This document shows positions 9,415 through 23,400 of a stretch of DNA of 31,547 nt, one piece after another. Where the stretch lies: positions 1-31,547 of the forward strand of contig NW_014039771.1 of NCBI RefSeq assembly GCF_001186125.1, in the 5' to 3' direction. The stretch is from Sphaeroforma arctica JP610. Lineage: Eukaryota; Opisthokonta; Ichthyosporea; Ichthyophonida. Numbering within the stretch: the stretch's first letter is position 1; the number at the start of each line of letters is the position of its first letter. A program made the position numbers and the translations under genes. The notes under the pieces are model-generated. The model did not search any database and was not told the DNA's origin. It saw nothing but the letters and a program-made list of their open reading frames with translations.

Positions 9415-12363
9415 CTATCTATCACCTTCCAAGGCAGCAAAGCGAGTCAGAGCTTCAACAAAGAAGTAATCTCCGTATATAAGACCGACGTCTATATCCT
9501 TCACGGGAAAGTCACCCATACCGTGGACCAAAATAGAATCCATATCCTCGTCACCCATGTACTTACTCCCAGCCAACCCCTTCAGTATTCGATCAGCCGC
9601 GAGCACATACTTGACGGATTGTTCTGCCTCGACAAATGTGGAAAGTTCAATAAATCCCGACGCTGCGATGGCTCCGGCAGAAGTGTCTGGGCGCTTCTCG
9701 GTGTCTTGAAAATCAAAGAGTGGCACGTAGTCATTCTCACAGCACTTTTCTAATTCAGAAATGAAACAGTCGGCAGTTTTGATAGCCTGGCTCAAGAATT
9801 CCTCCTCTTTAGTCCATTTATACACAGTAGTGAACCCGTGAATGCCAAATGCGACGCCTCTGGTCCAAATGGAGGTCATGTTAAGACCCTGCGGCTGACT
9901 GTATTGGCCGAGCAGCTCCCCATTATCGCCATCGTAGTTTGCTACATGCCATGTACAGCTGTCCGAGCGGTACAGATCTCGAATAGCTGCATAAATGGTA
10001 AGACCGAACTCAGCAACATATCTACATGCCACGATTCCGAACAGTTCAAGAGTATGCATAATCAATTCTAAGATCAATTCAGGTAGCTGAAAACGTAGCA
10101 GATATACGTAGCAGATATGTCACCCCGGACAAGTGATCGAACTTACTTGTTTTGCTATGCTGCACAGCCATATCCCAAAGGGTTTGGTTTCCTGTTTTCT
10201 CCGACACCCACAACATCATTTCAAGGTTCATCATATTATCTGAAGGTAAAGGGAACTGTTAACAACCTCCTGCAATAACTTACACAATGCGCTATGACGA
10301 CTAATAGCTTACACTGAATACCAACTGCGCTTGCTTGAGACAAGCAAAGGCAGACTCGTTATAAAAATATTCTATAACTACTCACCTATTATGACCGGCC
10401 ATTTGAATTGATTGGTGGGATACCTGTAGTTCTCGGTATCCCAACTCTTGATAGCTCCGACCGTATCGCTATACCTCAAAGCGAGAGTGTGCGCTCCCTG
10501 CACGATGGGCTCATACCAATCCTCATTGCCTGAGCAGGGTTTAAGTTTATATACCTATATCGATCTTGGCTACGATAGATATTTTATACTTTAGGGCAAG
10601 CACAGATTGTGCAGCGAAATGCCCCCAGATTCTGGTAAAGATAATATCAGCCAATACCGGAATTAAATGCAACCTGCTGTTTATAAATCGATTGTTTTAT
10701 CACGCACATTCAAGTAGGAATAGAAAATTTGGACAAACTGACCTCTCACGGGTTTCACGGGGTTTGCATTGTCCGACAATATGTGAAATGCTCCAATTCA
10801 CGTGATATTTCGTGATTACCGCTTGCATAGATGTGGCAGTCCAGCTTGGCGTATGTCGCCTCGAAAACACTTGCCTACTAAAACGAATTACCTGTTGATA
10901 TGTAGCCGTGACCATAGGAGTAAAAAACCTTGAAGCCCACATCGTGGGTACCCTCTCTCGTCGGTTCTTCCGAAAGATCACCAATTCTCTTGTCAAATCT
11001 AGTTTATGAATTTGCGTTATTCCTATTAACATACGATTAAGAACATAGCACTGAGTCTGGACTGATATTTATCGAACTTCGAGCCCCCAGTATTCGAGTA
11101 CATAATAGGATGCCGCAAGGACAATTCACTTATCACAGTATAATTGCTAAAACGGGAGAATGCATAATTGCATACCTTTCTAACCATGCGTCTGCATCTT
11201 CTAAATCACATCGGCTTATATCCCAGTCATAAAACTGCATAAATAATCCTGGTAAGAATCCACCCACCCACCTCCTGGGTTCTACTTCGTTATAATCTGC
11301 AAAATAAAAAAATATACCTTTAACAGAGAATATACGAGAGCTTCAAGCCAATGGGGGTTACAGAAGGATAGAGGTAAAAGTGTGCTGCGAAGCCCTGATT
11401 CTTTACAAATAAAGAAACCGGGTAAAGAGGAAATCAACAGGACAGAATCATATGTCTACTTACTGTGACATCTGGACGAACTATAGTCGGCACACTCTGT
11501 AGCATGTGGAAATGTAGCGGGAGTTTGCCGGTCATCCACTCTCTTGATCTAGTTTATGATTTGAGGCATCACAATACGGATAGGGAATAACGCGTTGAAA
11601 TGGTCTGTTCCAACCAATTGTGGCGACCAGGTTCGAAAGGCTAACGTTTATTCATTCCTACCTCTTGATTTGAACGTGCTCTCGGAGTTTTTGAGCACTA
11701 ATAATATACATGTACATGCACTTGTCTGGTTAAATTACGTTGCAAGCCGACGTTAGCAGCCAAAGTCGACATAACTCAACTCGAGAGCGACTACATATCC
11801 TATTGCGATAAACGGAATAGTCGATTAGTTCTTCTTCGTGTAATCATATTCCCAACCACGACCCACCTTTGCCTTACTTATGTCAATGAGCTCTTCAACG
11901 GTATACTTTCCAATCATCAAACGATCGCCGGCTAACTGACCCACAGTGCACTGCCGACTGCTCAGTGCCAAACTGTGATCTGCAGCCTGTGCAACGGCGA
12001 TTTAATATAGAAACATGTATAAGCAATCTGCACACACACACACACAGAGACCNNNNNNNNNNNNNNNNNNNNTTTAAAGCCATATCAATGCAATCAAACG
12101 GACCTCTCAACGACCCGTAAGGTAGCCTGATAGAAATGAAAATTAGCTCAAACATCGGGATCAGCGAGACAATACCTAGTAAATATCAAATAGAATTAGC
12201 AGTTCGCATATCATGATAGCAAAACAATATATCGCTGTGTGTGTGCATATGTTGAACTTGAATTACAAACCCAGAACATAAATTCTGTGAGGTCTTTATG
12301 CAAACAATCGTGTCATACCAGATAGAGAACTAAAAGAAGCGAGGCTTTCATTGTGCGAATCAT
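9415..12363 (-). CDS. Secreted unsaturated glucuronyl hydrolase, glycoside hydrolase family 88
   Basis: Eight exons on the minus strand, in order: 12363-12319, 11986-11867, 11548-11464, 11296-11176, 10998-10892, 10529-10386, 10239-10147 and 9986-9415. All junctions are GT..AG and in phase, giving 428 residues, a normal length for GH88. The start encodes MIRTMKASLLLVLYL, a signal-peptide core. Family landmarks follow in order: WVGGFLPGLF, THDVGF with Asp143, WPVIIDNMMNLE with Asp208, TWHVANYD with His252, IWTRGVAFGIHGF, DTSAGAIAASG, and a C-terminal GLIYGDYFFVEAL. Asp143 and Asp208 match the two catalytic aspartates of bacterial UGL. GH88 enzymes remove the unsaturated uronic acid left by polysaccharide lyases on glycosaminoglycan or similar fragments, by hydration of its double bond. 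One oddity is that the usual WTRGQAWGI reads WTRGVAFGI. NQT (225) and NMT (274) are possible N-glycosylation sites. The substrate cannot be told from sequence. The alternative start is Met5. Confidence 0.9.
12053..12072. other. Assembly gap (20 N) in GH88 intron 1
   Basis: Twenty Ns follow a short CA repeat (about 12031-12046). The gap lies inside the first GH88 intron (11987-12318), so it does not touch coding sequence. Its true length is unknown. Confidence 0.95.
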
Positions 12364-12760
12364 TTTGCAACACCAATTCTGGCTCAGGGCTACCGTCAAC
12401 TATATTTCGATATGCTTTATTATGTATCTGGAGCTTGCTACTAGTTGTGCAGGTATGATATATTAGCTTGCTGGCCACTGAGTGCCTGCGACCAGCCTGC
12501 GACAATCGAGTAAAAAAATAATTTAGGGGGGGGCGACCCTGGGGATGAGGTGGGGGGGGGGGGGGTGCGGGGTAGGGTTTGGATGGACAAAGTTGTGATG
12601 TCATATTTATCTCCTCCTGCATATCCTCTCTGGTTTGCGTACATAAATATGAATTCATTCACCGCAGTAGCCGGAGTGTGCGGCTTACTTCCATCCGTCT
12701 CCGGCTCAGTCTAGAAGCCCATACCCCGCATGCCCGTCCCGTAGAGATTCGAATGCTAGT
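12364..12760. promoter_or_regulatory. Divergent intergenic promoter region of GH88 and NRDE2
   Basis: The 397 bases separate the two divergent start codons and must hold both 5' regions. On the plus strand, G-tracts of 8, 4, 14, 4 and 3 bases lie at 12526-12577, a layout able to form a G-quadruplex. No clear TATA box is seen for either gene; ACATAAATA near 12640 is a weak candidate for NRDE2. Frames crossing the G-tract (PPPPPP on the minus strand) are artefacts of it. Confidence 0.5.
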
Positions 12761-15700
12761 ATGAATCTTCATAGTACAGCGCCAATGTACGCATTTGGCA
12801 ACGTAGCTGCAACAACAGCTGACGATGTTACACGCAACTCGGCTGCTGATTCAAGTGACATAGTTGGCTCTGGTGCGGGAGTGAGTGGATTCGGTTCATT
12901 CATGGGAACTGTAGTAGATGCAGTACATGATGGAGGAGACAGACAGATAGGTAACGAATTTGGGATAACTACACAGGATAGCCTAGAAAATGTCAACGGG
13001 AGACACACTAAAAAACACAGACATAAACACAAAGAGCGTGGTCGAACAAACGAGAAAAAAAATAAACCTAAGGCGGAGAAAGAGCGCAGCAGTACGAGTA
13101 AGAGTGCTCGCGAAAGAAACAGTAGTGGAGGGAAGCGGCGTAAACATAAATATAGTGAAAGTGACAGCAACAGCGACGCTCAGGAAGGTCACACGGCAGA
13201 AAGATCGCGCAAACGGACGCGACAAGATCAGGGTAAGGAGAGATATACCAGAGATTGGCATGAGGAAAGAGGGAACATACGTAGGTCACAACTACGCGAT
13301 GAAGAATATAAAACGGATAAGAGAAGAGACTCTGTGGATCGCAGTCGTGAGGGTAGAAGTAAAGACCGGCAACGCGGGGTAAATTCACACAGTGACTGTA
13401 AGCCCAGTAGGTCTAGTGATGGAAATGATGGAAATGCCACGCATAAGAAAGTACGTACTAGGGACTGTAAGTCGAGCGAGAGGAGGGGGACCAGTGGGAG
13501 ATACGAAAGTACGTATAGTCGCGGTTATAGGCGAAGTACGAGTAGGACTTATTCACCGCAAGCGTTCAAAACAGGGTCAAGCTCCGACTCATCCCACAAA
13601 TCGCATAAACGAAAGTCGACACATATCCCAAGGACTGATGAAGGGGACAAAGATAAACACAAGCTTAAAAGTGGGATGCATATTGACGATTTAAATCGGA
13701 GAGAAAACTTGGTTGAAGGTAGGCTAGGTTCGACAGGGAATGGTGGCTATTTCGCAGGGTTCAAGACGGACAAAAGGCATGATAAAGATAATCTGACATA
13801 CGGTACACCCTATCTGAAGGATGTCCCGAAGTTCCACAGGTGTGTACGCAGTAGTAGTGGAGGTCTTCAACTGGAATTTGTTTGCACTTTTCACTGGCGC
13901 GTTTCTAGTGATAGTGGGATGTTTTGAACGCAATGATCTAGCATCATAGGCGCACTATTAAGTCCCGGACAACGCAGCATCAGCTCTGGCGTGTGTGTCC
14001 AGGTATTTATGGGCCTTTTATTGCTACGTTTCTATTTCTTTTCACGTCACGCGGGTTACAATAGGAGTGACCGCGGCAATTTGACTTGCATGGGCACTTG
14101 TATCTCGTACTCGTATGGTCTGCGCCTAAATGACATCTACCCTAGCTAAACAGCAGTACAGCTCCTATATATAAATAACACCTCGCCCAACCTTTATGTA
14201 CTTCGTCATAGACAGCGGGAGGCTACGGTTATCGGCACAGATAGTCTTGGTACCAGTGGCTTCTTCTTAGCTAGAGAGCGCGAGAGAAAGAAAACTGCTA
14301 GGTATTTCGATGATAGGGTTGGGAGCTCGGCAGTTCCTACAGATATACCTCTTGCACCTCCACGAATATCAGGCATGTTGTGCATGGTGTAGTTTTGAGA
14401 GGAATGTGAGAAATAGACGTTGTATGGGCGTTTTTTAAAAGTTCAGACACCATAACTAAGCAGCGTTTCACCATGAAACTCTTTATCACCACAACCCCGT
14501 CCGTCTGATAATATAATGGCACGTGCATACTATTTGTACACTAGTGCATTGTCAGTTCTCTTCACTTTTGTCTGAGTCCAGTTTTATATTCCACCTCACT
14601 CCAGGTTAGTCTGTATACTTGTTGTAATTGTGAGATACATCACAACACTCTTCGATTGCTGCCAGGTGTACCTGGTTTACTTACCTAAATAGTCTCCATA
14701 AGCCACCTTAGTTGTGCAATGCATTTTGCAAATTCTGAACTCACATCCTCCGTTTAATTTTGCCGATTGATCAATTCACTACAGTAGAGGACAACAAAGA
14801 GTTGAGAAAATCACCACACGAAGCTGCCGAGTTCCTGCCACTAAGCAGCACTACGTCAGCTACAGGTGTGTACTTATGTATTGTGAAACATCTGAGAGGC
14901 AAAACAAATGTATTTCCTTATGCGACGCTCCGCAAGTGTCGCTTAGCAGTATTAATATAGTTAAGGATGCTGTCGAATGTCATTCATGTACCAAGGAGAC
15001 ATACTGCGATGCTTCAGGTCCCAGTCTCCAAAGTATAATCCCTCATGAGAGTCGACAACGATTCAAATGAAGTGGCAAAATCAGCACATGCTTCAAGACT
15101 TTATTTCATCGGTTGAAAGTCTCTCGCATTACTTTTATCGGCAGGTGTAAATGATAAAAAAAATCGAGGGAGATACGCTCGAGGACGAACACGTAGGCAG
15201 CAACACACGCGACGCTCGTCGCCTTCTATACGGCCGATTGCTCCGCGAGAATCCCAGTAATACCTCAACCTGGCTGTCGTTGGTAGCCTTGCAAGCCGAG
15301 GTGCGTTATTTGAGGTGGCCAATGAGTGCTGTGTAGGCTTATGTACTATCGCTGTCTAAGTAGACCTAGCGTAAACTGGTCATATTCTTGGTACAGTACG
15401 GACATGTATTTTCATCTGTCTAGTGTGTTTGGACGTTGCCGCGTGGCGGTTATTCCAACCCGTGAACAAATTATACGTTCACCTTTTATAGATGAACATG
15501 AGTACGTACACTGTATTCGTCTTACGGTAATCAACGATGTTCGCAAGAATGGAATAGTGAATTTACTGCAAAGATGTATAGTAGTGTAACGCGTACCCAA
15601 GGCTCTGCCTTGTCAAACGAATTCATGAATGTGTGTATATGCTTACGAATTTATCTATGTATACGTGTACGTGTGCTTTCAGAGGACTAATCTCTGTACG

Positions 15701-17464
15701 CTACTGGAGAAACGACTCTGTTATCACTGTGAAAGTGCTTTTAGCTCGCTCACGTTTCCTTATCAGACACGGATATGCCAGTATCACGATTTGGCGCGCA
15801 CTTTACAATTGGGTTCCAAAGACATATTCGAAATGATAATCGATGTGCCCTTATCTGCAACTCCAACTAGACACATTTACAACATCGGTTTTCCAACCGA
15901 AGAAATAGATGTATACATCATCTTTATCAATGAACATGGATGTGTATGTTTATGTTCGAGTATATGGTCGCAAGTCTCTCTTTACGATTCTTATCACGTA
16001 CTCAACCACATAATCATGGACTGTACTTCGTAGGCTCTACAAGGGAAACACACAAAGGTACTGAGGAAAATCGTGCGAGAAAAGCAGTTAGCTATACTGG
16101 AGAAGGCTGTGTACGCAAATCAATCCAATGAGGTGCTCCGTTTGCACTACTTGAGGCTTTCCAGCGAATTGGCCGAGACATCTGAACTAGCAAAGTTATG
16201 GCGCGAAGCTATGGCTATGTTCTCCGCATCGCCAGCTCTTTGGAATGGCTATTTACTAATGCGAACCACACATTTCGCTTCGTATAAATTCCGGCAGGTG
16301 TGTGTAAGGCTTGCCATACACTTCGTGATTGTTGGCCACAGTCGACTGTGTCGCACACGTTACTACATGTTAAAACTTTCGTACGTGTCTGTTTGGTTTT
16401 AGCCTGCCTATGTATAGTTAATATTCCACGTTGTTTGTGTGTTCCCACGTGATCTAGTATTCACCTAAGTAGATCACCGAGCACCATGCATGCACAGATA
16501 TATTGGACCATCAGGCCAAGCTCATGCCGCTCTTGTTTGGTCCAAATATATGACATACTGTCGCGATGATAGCTTCTCTTATTATGATTTTTTTCCGTGA
16601 AATCTAAACAGATCACTTCTACCTTCGATCGCTGCCTACGTACACTGACAAGCTATAACGAAAGGAATTCAGCATTACACTCTCAGGGCGCTGTACAAGC
16701 ACGTACACTGCGCGCAAGCACGTCCTCGGGGGAGCTGCTTTCCGACCCGGATTTGGTTAGACTCATGAGTCAATACTTTCGAGTCATATGGGATGCGGGC
16801 CATACTGAATTGGCTATTGGATGGTTACAAGCAGTTGTTGAGTACAACACATTTGGCCAACCGTCTGACGCGCATTCGGGTGTACATGTGCGTTCAAGAG
16901 AGTTTTTTGAGCCGTTCTGGGATTCGGAAGTGCCGAGATTTGGCGAGAGGCATACGAAGGGATGGCGAGCACATGCTGTTGGGGATACACGCCCTTACCC
17001 TATACGAGAGGGCGTTGAGGCAAGCGGCAAGGCAAATGAATACACATCTGGTGAGTTGAGTAGTAGGGATTTGGAAGGCAGTATAAGTACCCGCGGGACG
17101 GGAGACACTTTAGATCATTTGAAACGTGCGCGAGCCAGCGAAAGGGAACAATGGCTATGGATGGAGCTATATAGAGGGATAGGCGAGGCCTTGCCCTGGC
17201 ATCTGGGCTGCGGCGAGAGCGGGGCCAGTGTGTGTGAAGACTTTGGCATCAGTCCGGTCCTTCTTTTAAGAAGCCCTGGCAACGGTGCGTGCGCAAGGAT
17301 GAACACCGAGGAGACCGATAGTGTAGAGGATGCAGATCGGATGGTGCTGGGCGAAGACGTCGTGGAGTCTTTGGTGGATATTCGATGCAAGGCAGATGTG
17401 GTACGTGGAGTGTGTGGCATCCTGCTTTTCTGGTAACCAATATATATGTATGTATGTGTGTGTT

Positions 17465-17496
<32 letters not shown>

Positions 17497-20400
17497 TACA
17501 TATATACACATATATATATATATATAAATATCTGTATTTGTATTTGTATTTGTATTTATATTTATATTTTTATATGAAGTATATATTCGCATTCGAATAT
17601 ATAGATGTGTATATTTATGTGTACAAATACAAATATGTGTTCGGATGGTTGTTGTGCACTGTCTACGGTTTCGAAAAGTATTCCCAGTCAGTGCTGGAAT
17701 GAAATGTCTCATACTTACACTCACCGTCGCCCATCCTTTCCATTGTCGCGTAGTTTGTTCCCGAGCAACAGTGAAGTATAGCTCCGATGGGAGTATATAG
17801 CCTCGTCTGCCAAGCCAAGAAAACTCATATTCTATGATAACGAATAACAGAGCAAGGTCTTCAATTGAAAATACTATCACTTACGTACTAACATACAGCT
17901 TTCCATGATAAAGAATGCGCTCCGTTCCATGGGCACACCCATGCCCGATTCGGACGCCAGTTCGTGGACGCAATACGACTGTGTGCGTCAGTGGTGCGAT
18001 GTATCGTCACTGTTGTCCCCTCTGGCCGTAGATGTGGCGGCGCTACACCGTGCCACCGATGCTACCCAAGATTATCTGGAGACAGAGCATGTGAACGAGT
18101 ACAGTAAGACAGCACAGGAGTATCATACACCCACACACGGACACTCGCATCCGGGCGATACAGATGTGTCTTCGGTATCGATGGGAGGAAATGAAATAGA
18201 GTTGGATTCTCGCACCCCTGGCGATCGGGTTGGGGTAGCGTCTGTTGGTGTGCCGGGTCGCGAGCCCTGGTATGCTAGCGAGGACTATTTCAAGACGTCA
18301 CAAGCAGTTGCGCATCCGACGCTAATGCATACAATGCGCTTGGATACAGAGGTGAACAGAATTCGGCCAAGATGCTGCGATCGTGTTGGGTTAGAGAGAG
18401 CAATCGGTGGCCAGGGACAGTTTTACACACCGTTGCCTGGGTATAGGGACATTTTGCGCTACCGCTCGACTTTGGGGACGTCAGATCCTTGCATAGAGCG
18501 ACTCTACAAGTTTTGTGGACGTGTCATTGAACAGGCGCTCATGCTCTTTCCTGACGACGAAGAGCTGCTGCTGGGGAGTGTGGCTTGGGTTGTGCATGGA
18601 CCGTATGTGTTAGTGCGTGCTTGTGTAGAGTGCGAGCGCTTTGTATCGTTTGAGAGTGTGTCCTTGGGCATTGTATGTATGTTTGAGAGAACTTATGTAC
18701 GCTTAATTGATATCACAAGGGGTGGGCTTATAGAACAAAATGCTGTTTCCGTGCTTATAACATATGCTCATATGTGGTGAACCCTGAATGTGCCTATTGA
18801 ATCTACAGTCGGTCACTTAGTCTGGAGATATGGTTTGAATGTAAATGGGTGGAAGCGTAGTAGTATATTACATTATAAGCACGATATCTAGTTCAAACAC
18901 TACAACGATAGAAAATATCGATAAATCTCTACGCTAGTCTCTTTGCGCTCGCATTCCATGACTTTTTCATGAATGCTTGTTACTCATTGATGCTACAATA
19001 GCGTGGCGTTCGTTACGTAAGGACATACCTAACACACGGCACGTGAATATCGCATTGTGTCACAAATGCCTATTGTGATTCCTTCTATTCACTCACAGCG
19101 ACGGAGCATTAGCGATTGAAGATGGAATTGAAAAGTGCAAGACTCTTTTATCGTGTGCTCGATACGGGGAAAATTATCGGCTATGGTATACGTACTGCCA
19201 ATTAGAGCTCCAACTGGGTAACCGCAAAGCGGCCCGAAAGGTGAGAATACTGCCTCGAAACACCCTTTGTCTGCATTGAATACGGATGCACGATATCCGA
19301 ATTTTAAAGAGATTTGGTCCAATTCATGCATCCGAATCTCACGTACGACGTCCATCATGGTGGTTCTTGTGAGCGTCATTGTACTTACAACTAGGATGTG
19401 CAGGGGAGTAATTGCTTGGTCGTTTAGATGCAATAGCGATCTGTGTATGTCTCTTGTGTGTCCGAAAACTCGCAGTTCCGTATTTCCTGGGTTTGGGAGT
19501 AGTTTGCTGTTCCCTTAGTTTGGTGGTGGATATTATATTGAGCTTCAGATATTCGAAGTATTTCATCGCCATCGGCTGCAGTGTAGTTTATCCGTCGACT
19601 TCATGTGTACATTGGATGTTACCTCTAGAGGTTAGTAATTCGCTTCGCAATTGCTTGCGAGATTATGGTTGCCAGTTTGCCATGAGTATAGCACACGCTT
19701 ACGTACGTGTATAGCGATCGATGTTGTGCACCGCAATACTCTCACGAGGTGTACGACATTCGGAATACGACATCAGCTCTTTCTCTGTTTCTAACAGCCA
19801 TAGACTCATTCGGGTGAGCTCTACTTTATCACATGCCACACTGCACGTCACATCGAACACAAGCATATCATAATCGATTGCCGCAATTTTCACATTCATT
19901 TACTGTACATTAACCTCAACTGTCAGACTCGTGTGCTTTACCTGTCACCGTAAGACCTGAACTTTCAGGAATGACAACATAGTAGCAGCAAACAATCTCC
20001 GTTGAGCTAGCCACCTTCTGACAGTGCTGCGCGACGAGTTCTCAGAAAATCATGGCGCAAAATGTATATCTCGCATGTTGTTCAGTACTGCCTTCTTCCT
20101 TCATACTCATTATCAGGCGTACGCTCGTATCCTTTCAATGCGACGTCAAGCAGATATTCAACAGTCAGCGGAGAGCGTCATAAACCCTGGGCAGCACTCG
20201 CATCCCATTGGTGCCACCCTTCCCTCCTGGGATATGTGGCTTATACTGAAAGGCATGACACAATTGGGGCTTGTTCAGGGGGAGTTCTACAGGTACGTTA
20301 CATTGAGTTTCGTTATGTATCAGTACTCTAAAATGGAAAGTATTAGTGTCGACACGAGTTGTGCCGCAAAAGTATGGCTTCTTTACATGGCTAATCCGTC

Positions 20401-23400
20401 ATCGGTGCCGAGCTATGTGTAGTCTCACGCGCTCTCCACAATTGTGGTATCTGTGTAGGTCTTCATTCTACATGGATACAATGTTATTTTGCACTCCCCT
20501 TAGTACACGCATACAAGCCATTAGCCTAAACCCTCAGGGTAGTTTTGGTGTATCTATCTGCAACAATCCTTCTCTAGGTATTTATCTGTAGGTTTGCATT
20601 TCCACTATTTTCGTAATCAATTTTGTTCAGAAATATATATCTACTGTGAACTAATTCAGCCACACTAATAATTGCTATATTGGTCAGACCCTTCCATTGC
20701 CATGTCTCAATTTGAGCCTCCTTCAAATTGCTATACACTGTTTCGTTTCATTATTATACACTCCCTTCTGATCGGTCCTTTCTTTCCGCGTCCAACGTCG
20801 TACAGCGTGCTCCACGCGTTGGTGGCTTTCGTAAAACAGCCCAACGCTAATGAAAAGCCCATTAAGAAAGGGGCGTTACCCATGCTGTCTACCACAGGTA
20901 ACTTGTAAAAACCCATCTTACCGCCACTTGTTAGTATCCATCGTACTGTCACTTGCTATTATTCATTCTACCACCATTTGCATGTCAGCGCGTTTTCTGT
21001 GCCTCTCGGCCAGTGTAGTTCAGCAGTACAGTTTACGACATATTAAAAGTTCAGAATTTAGCCAATAAAAATCGTACAATGTAGCATGTACGTGCGACCC
21101 CTATGAACCCTGCAGCTGGTGAGAGCATATTCTCATTGCGCGAGAGTGGCATATTTTGCATTTCATTTTGCGTGCAAATACTTGAGAAGGCCATCAGCCG
21201 CTTAAAAGTGTGGTTCTCGCAAAACGGTGTGGTATTCCGGGGTATATTTACACACCTGCCAGGCCAATTAAAACCAGTCTGCTGATATTATTCAACCCGA
21301 TCTACCTTCACAGAGTTGATGGTAGCAAAGCGCACGTATGCAAACATATATAGTCAATTGGTCTTCCTCAGCCCAGACAAGGCGCTCCGATGGGCAAGCA
21401 CAACGGCTCGTACGCCAGCCACGGAGACCGAGGACGCCGTACCACCAGTACACCACCCCGTAGGAGGTAGTGCAATGGTGCATTTCATTGACTGTTATGC
21501 ACTCTTCGAGTACCTCAGTCCAATGTACACGCCCGGCGACCACACACCGGTGCGCAGCCAACCAATACCAGGTGTGTCTGGTGGAGAGGCGGCTATGCGC
21601 AGACTGCCGTCGCTGGATGCAGCGCAGAGTGTGTACACGGAGGCGCTACAATGGATGTTGGGAAAAGGTGTGTACAATCAGGCGATGGCCAAGAGCCAGA
21701 CGCTGGGGGCTTTGAAGCGACCCAAGAACATGCCTGTGGATGTAAATGGCACTGGTGCGGACGAGCATGAATGGACATTTGTAGAGCCATCCAGTGCTGT
21801 AGTAGGTATGTTGTAGTGTGTACGTCTGCCCTGTATGGTATGAGACGTCTTAAAGATGCTTCAGTTTGTATTAGACTTTAGGCTCGCTCGCTGCTCTACC
21901 GTTCACATCAACCATCCGCGGACTTTTGTACACTCGTCTGTCTTCTATCATCGATATACCATCGATATGCTTGTCAGGCCCCACCTTATAATCAATGCCA
22001 ATCGCGAGTTCCTATTAAATCCGTTCATTCCTGCAGAGACGTTACTGACAGGCTATGTGGAGATGATGGTGCGACACGCGCAGGCGCACGCCAGCCCTCT
22101 GAATAAATCTAGGCAGGTACTGGAGACCGCTCTCCTTCTCTTCCCGGGAAATACATACTTTCTGTCTCAGTACATCTTGGCTGAAGCTAGGTAGGTGACA
22201 CGGTGATTTCTATCTCATGTATAGTCTCAGTCGTGTGTTCTGAGGTGTATTGTATTGCTGCTTTGGAGACCACGGCCAGTTGTTTTCAACCGTTGTTGTT
22301 CCTAAACTATATCTAAAAAGAACAGGATAAAAGTTATTTATGTAGGGAGCATATACTTTGTGGCTGTGTGCAATTGCAACATTTAATTCGCAAGGACGAT
22401 ATATATATCTGTTGAAAGTACAACATCACATCGGGCACAACTGTGCCATTCCATTGGTCAATTATGGCAAATGCTGCTAGGCAGATACAGGCTTCCCTAT
22501 ACTATGTCACGGAGCACTATATGAAATTAACTAAATGCGATCACTGCAAATTGCTTAAAAATTTTATTGACATCGATCAATGACTCATTTTGTACTCTTT
22601 TGATTCAAAATGTCAGTCCATGTCCTATACGATTGGAGTTGTCTACTCACGCTAATTTGGGGTGTCTTCCTGTTCTGTACAGTTTGTAGCTCACACATCC
22701 CGATTCTCTCAAAGATAAATACGATGCCTAAATGACATACGGTGGTAGTGTGGTGCCCGTAAACCTTGTGCGTGGTATTTACACTTTGAACCCACAGTAC
22801 GTCATTTCACGGACATTTGCTTGAGGAGCTAAGAGCCTCTGTAGTGCGTAGTGTTCAGATGCAGTAGTCCACAATGCCCCGGCAGAACGGATGCAAATCT
22901 GACGGATCACGCTCGTGTCAGTCTTATGATTCAGCTGACACATGCCTGTATCCCACTATTACTTCATAGGCGTAGAACCCACTTTCTACAATGCGCGTTT
23001 GAGCAACTCGTGGATGCCACTATAATTTTTTATCCAGATATATGACCACGTTAAAGACAGACACAGCGATAGGGGCAGACTGCTGAGCACACGCGTCTAT
23101 CGCATTTAGCGGCCAGGAAACTCTTCTGGGAAACAGTCACGTACAAATAATGCATCAATCCAACCCATGATGAATGCATATGTAATTGTTGTATCTCTTT
23201 CTCTTGCAGTTCGATACTGACCTTTCGATACTGACCTTTTAGTGCACGCACCCCATTTATGTATCTCTTACACCGTTCGTTGCACAGACAAGGCTTAATG
23301 ACCCGGCGACGGCAGTTCATGGACAATCTGTTGTGTCTGTATTTCACGGTGGATCTGCCTATCACCACTTGGTTGTTTGCACTCCAGGCTGAAATGGTGA

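Noticed and set aside
10700-11032. 110-residue minus-strand frame within the GH88 gene
   Set aside because: It runs through an intron and reads the GH88 exon 10892-10998 out of frame. The correct frame gives THDVGF and splices in phase.
12296-12662. Minus-strand frames with proline runs at the NRDE2/GH88 divergence
   Set aside because: The proline runs come from the G-tract. The true GH88 start is the short signal-peptide exon at 12363-12319 in another frame.
12738-12752. GATTCGAATGC as a possible tRNA T-loop
   Set aside because: No acceptor stem, anticodon arm or matching D-loop surrounds it.
14337-14528. Minus-strand frame of 63 residues inside NRDE2 intron/exon 2
   Set aside because: It overlaps the plus-strand exon carrying RKKTARYFDD and has no recognisable content.
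17387-17702. Overlapping Y/I-repeat frames on both strands near 17400-17880
   Set aside because: They translate a TA/GTATTT microsatellite inside an NRDE2 intron and have no protein character.
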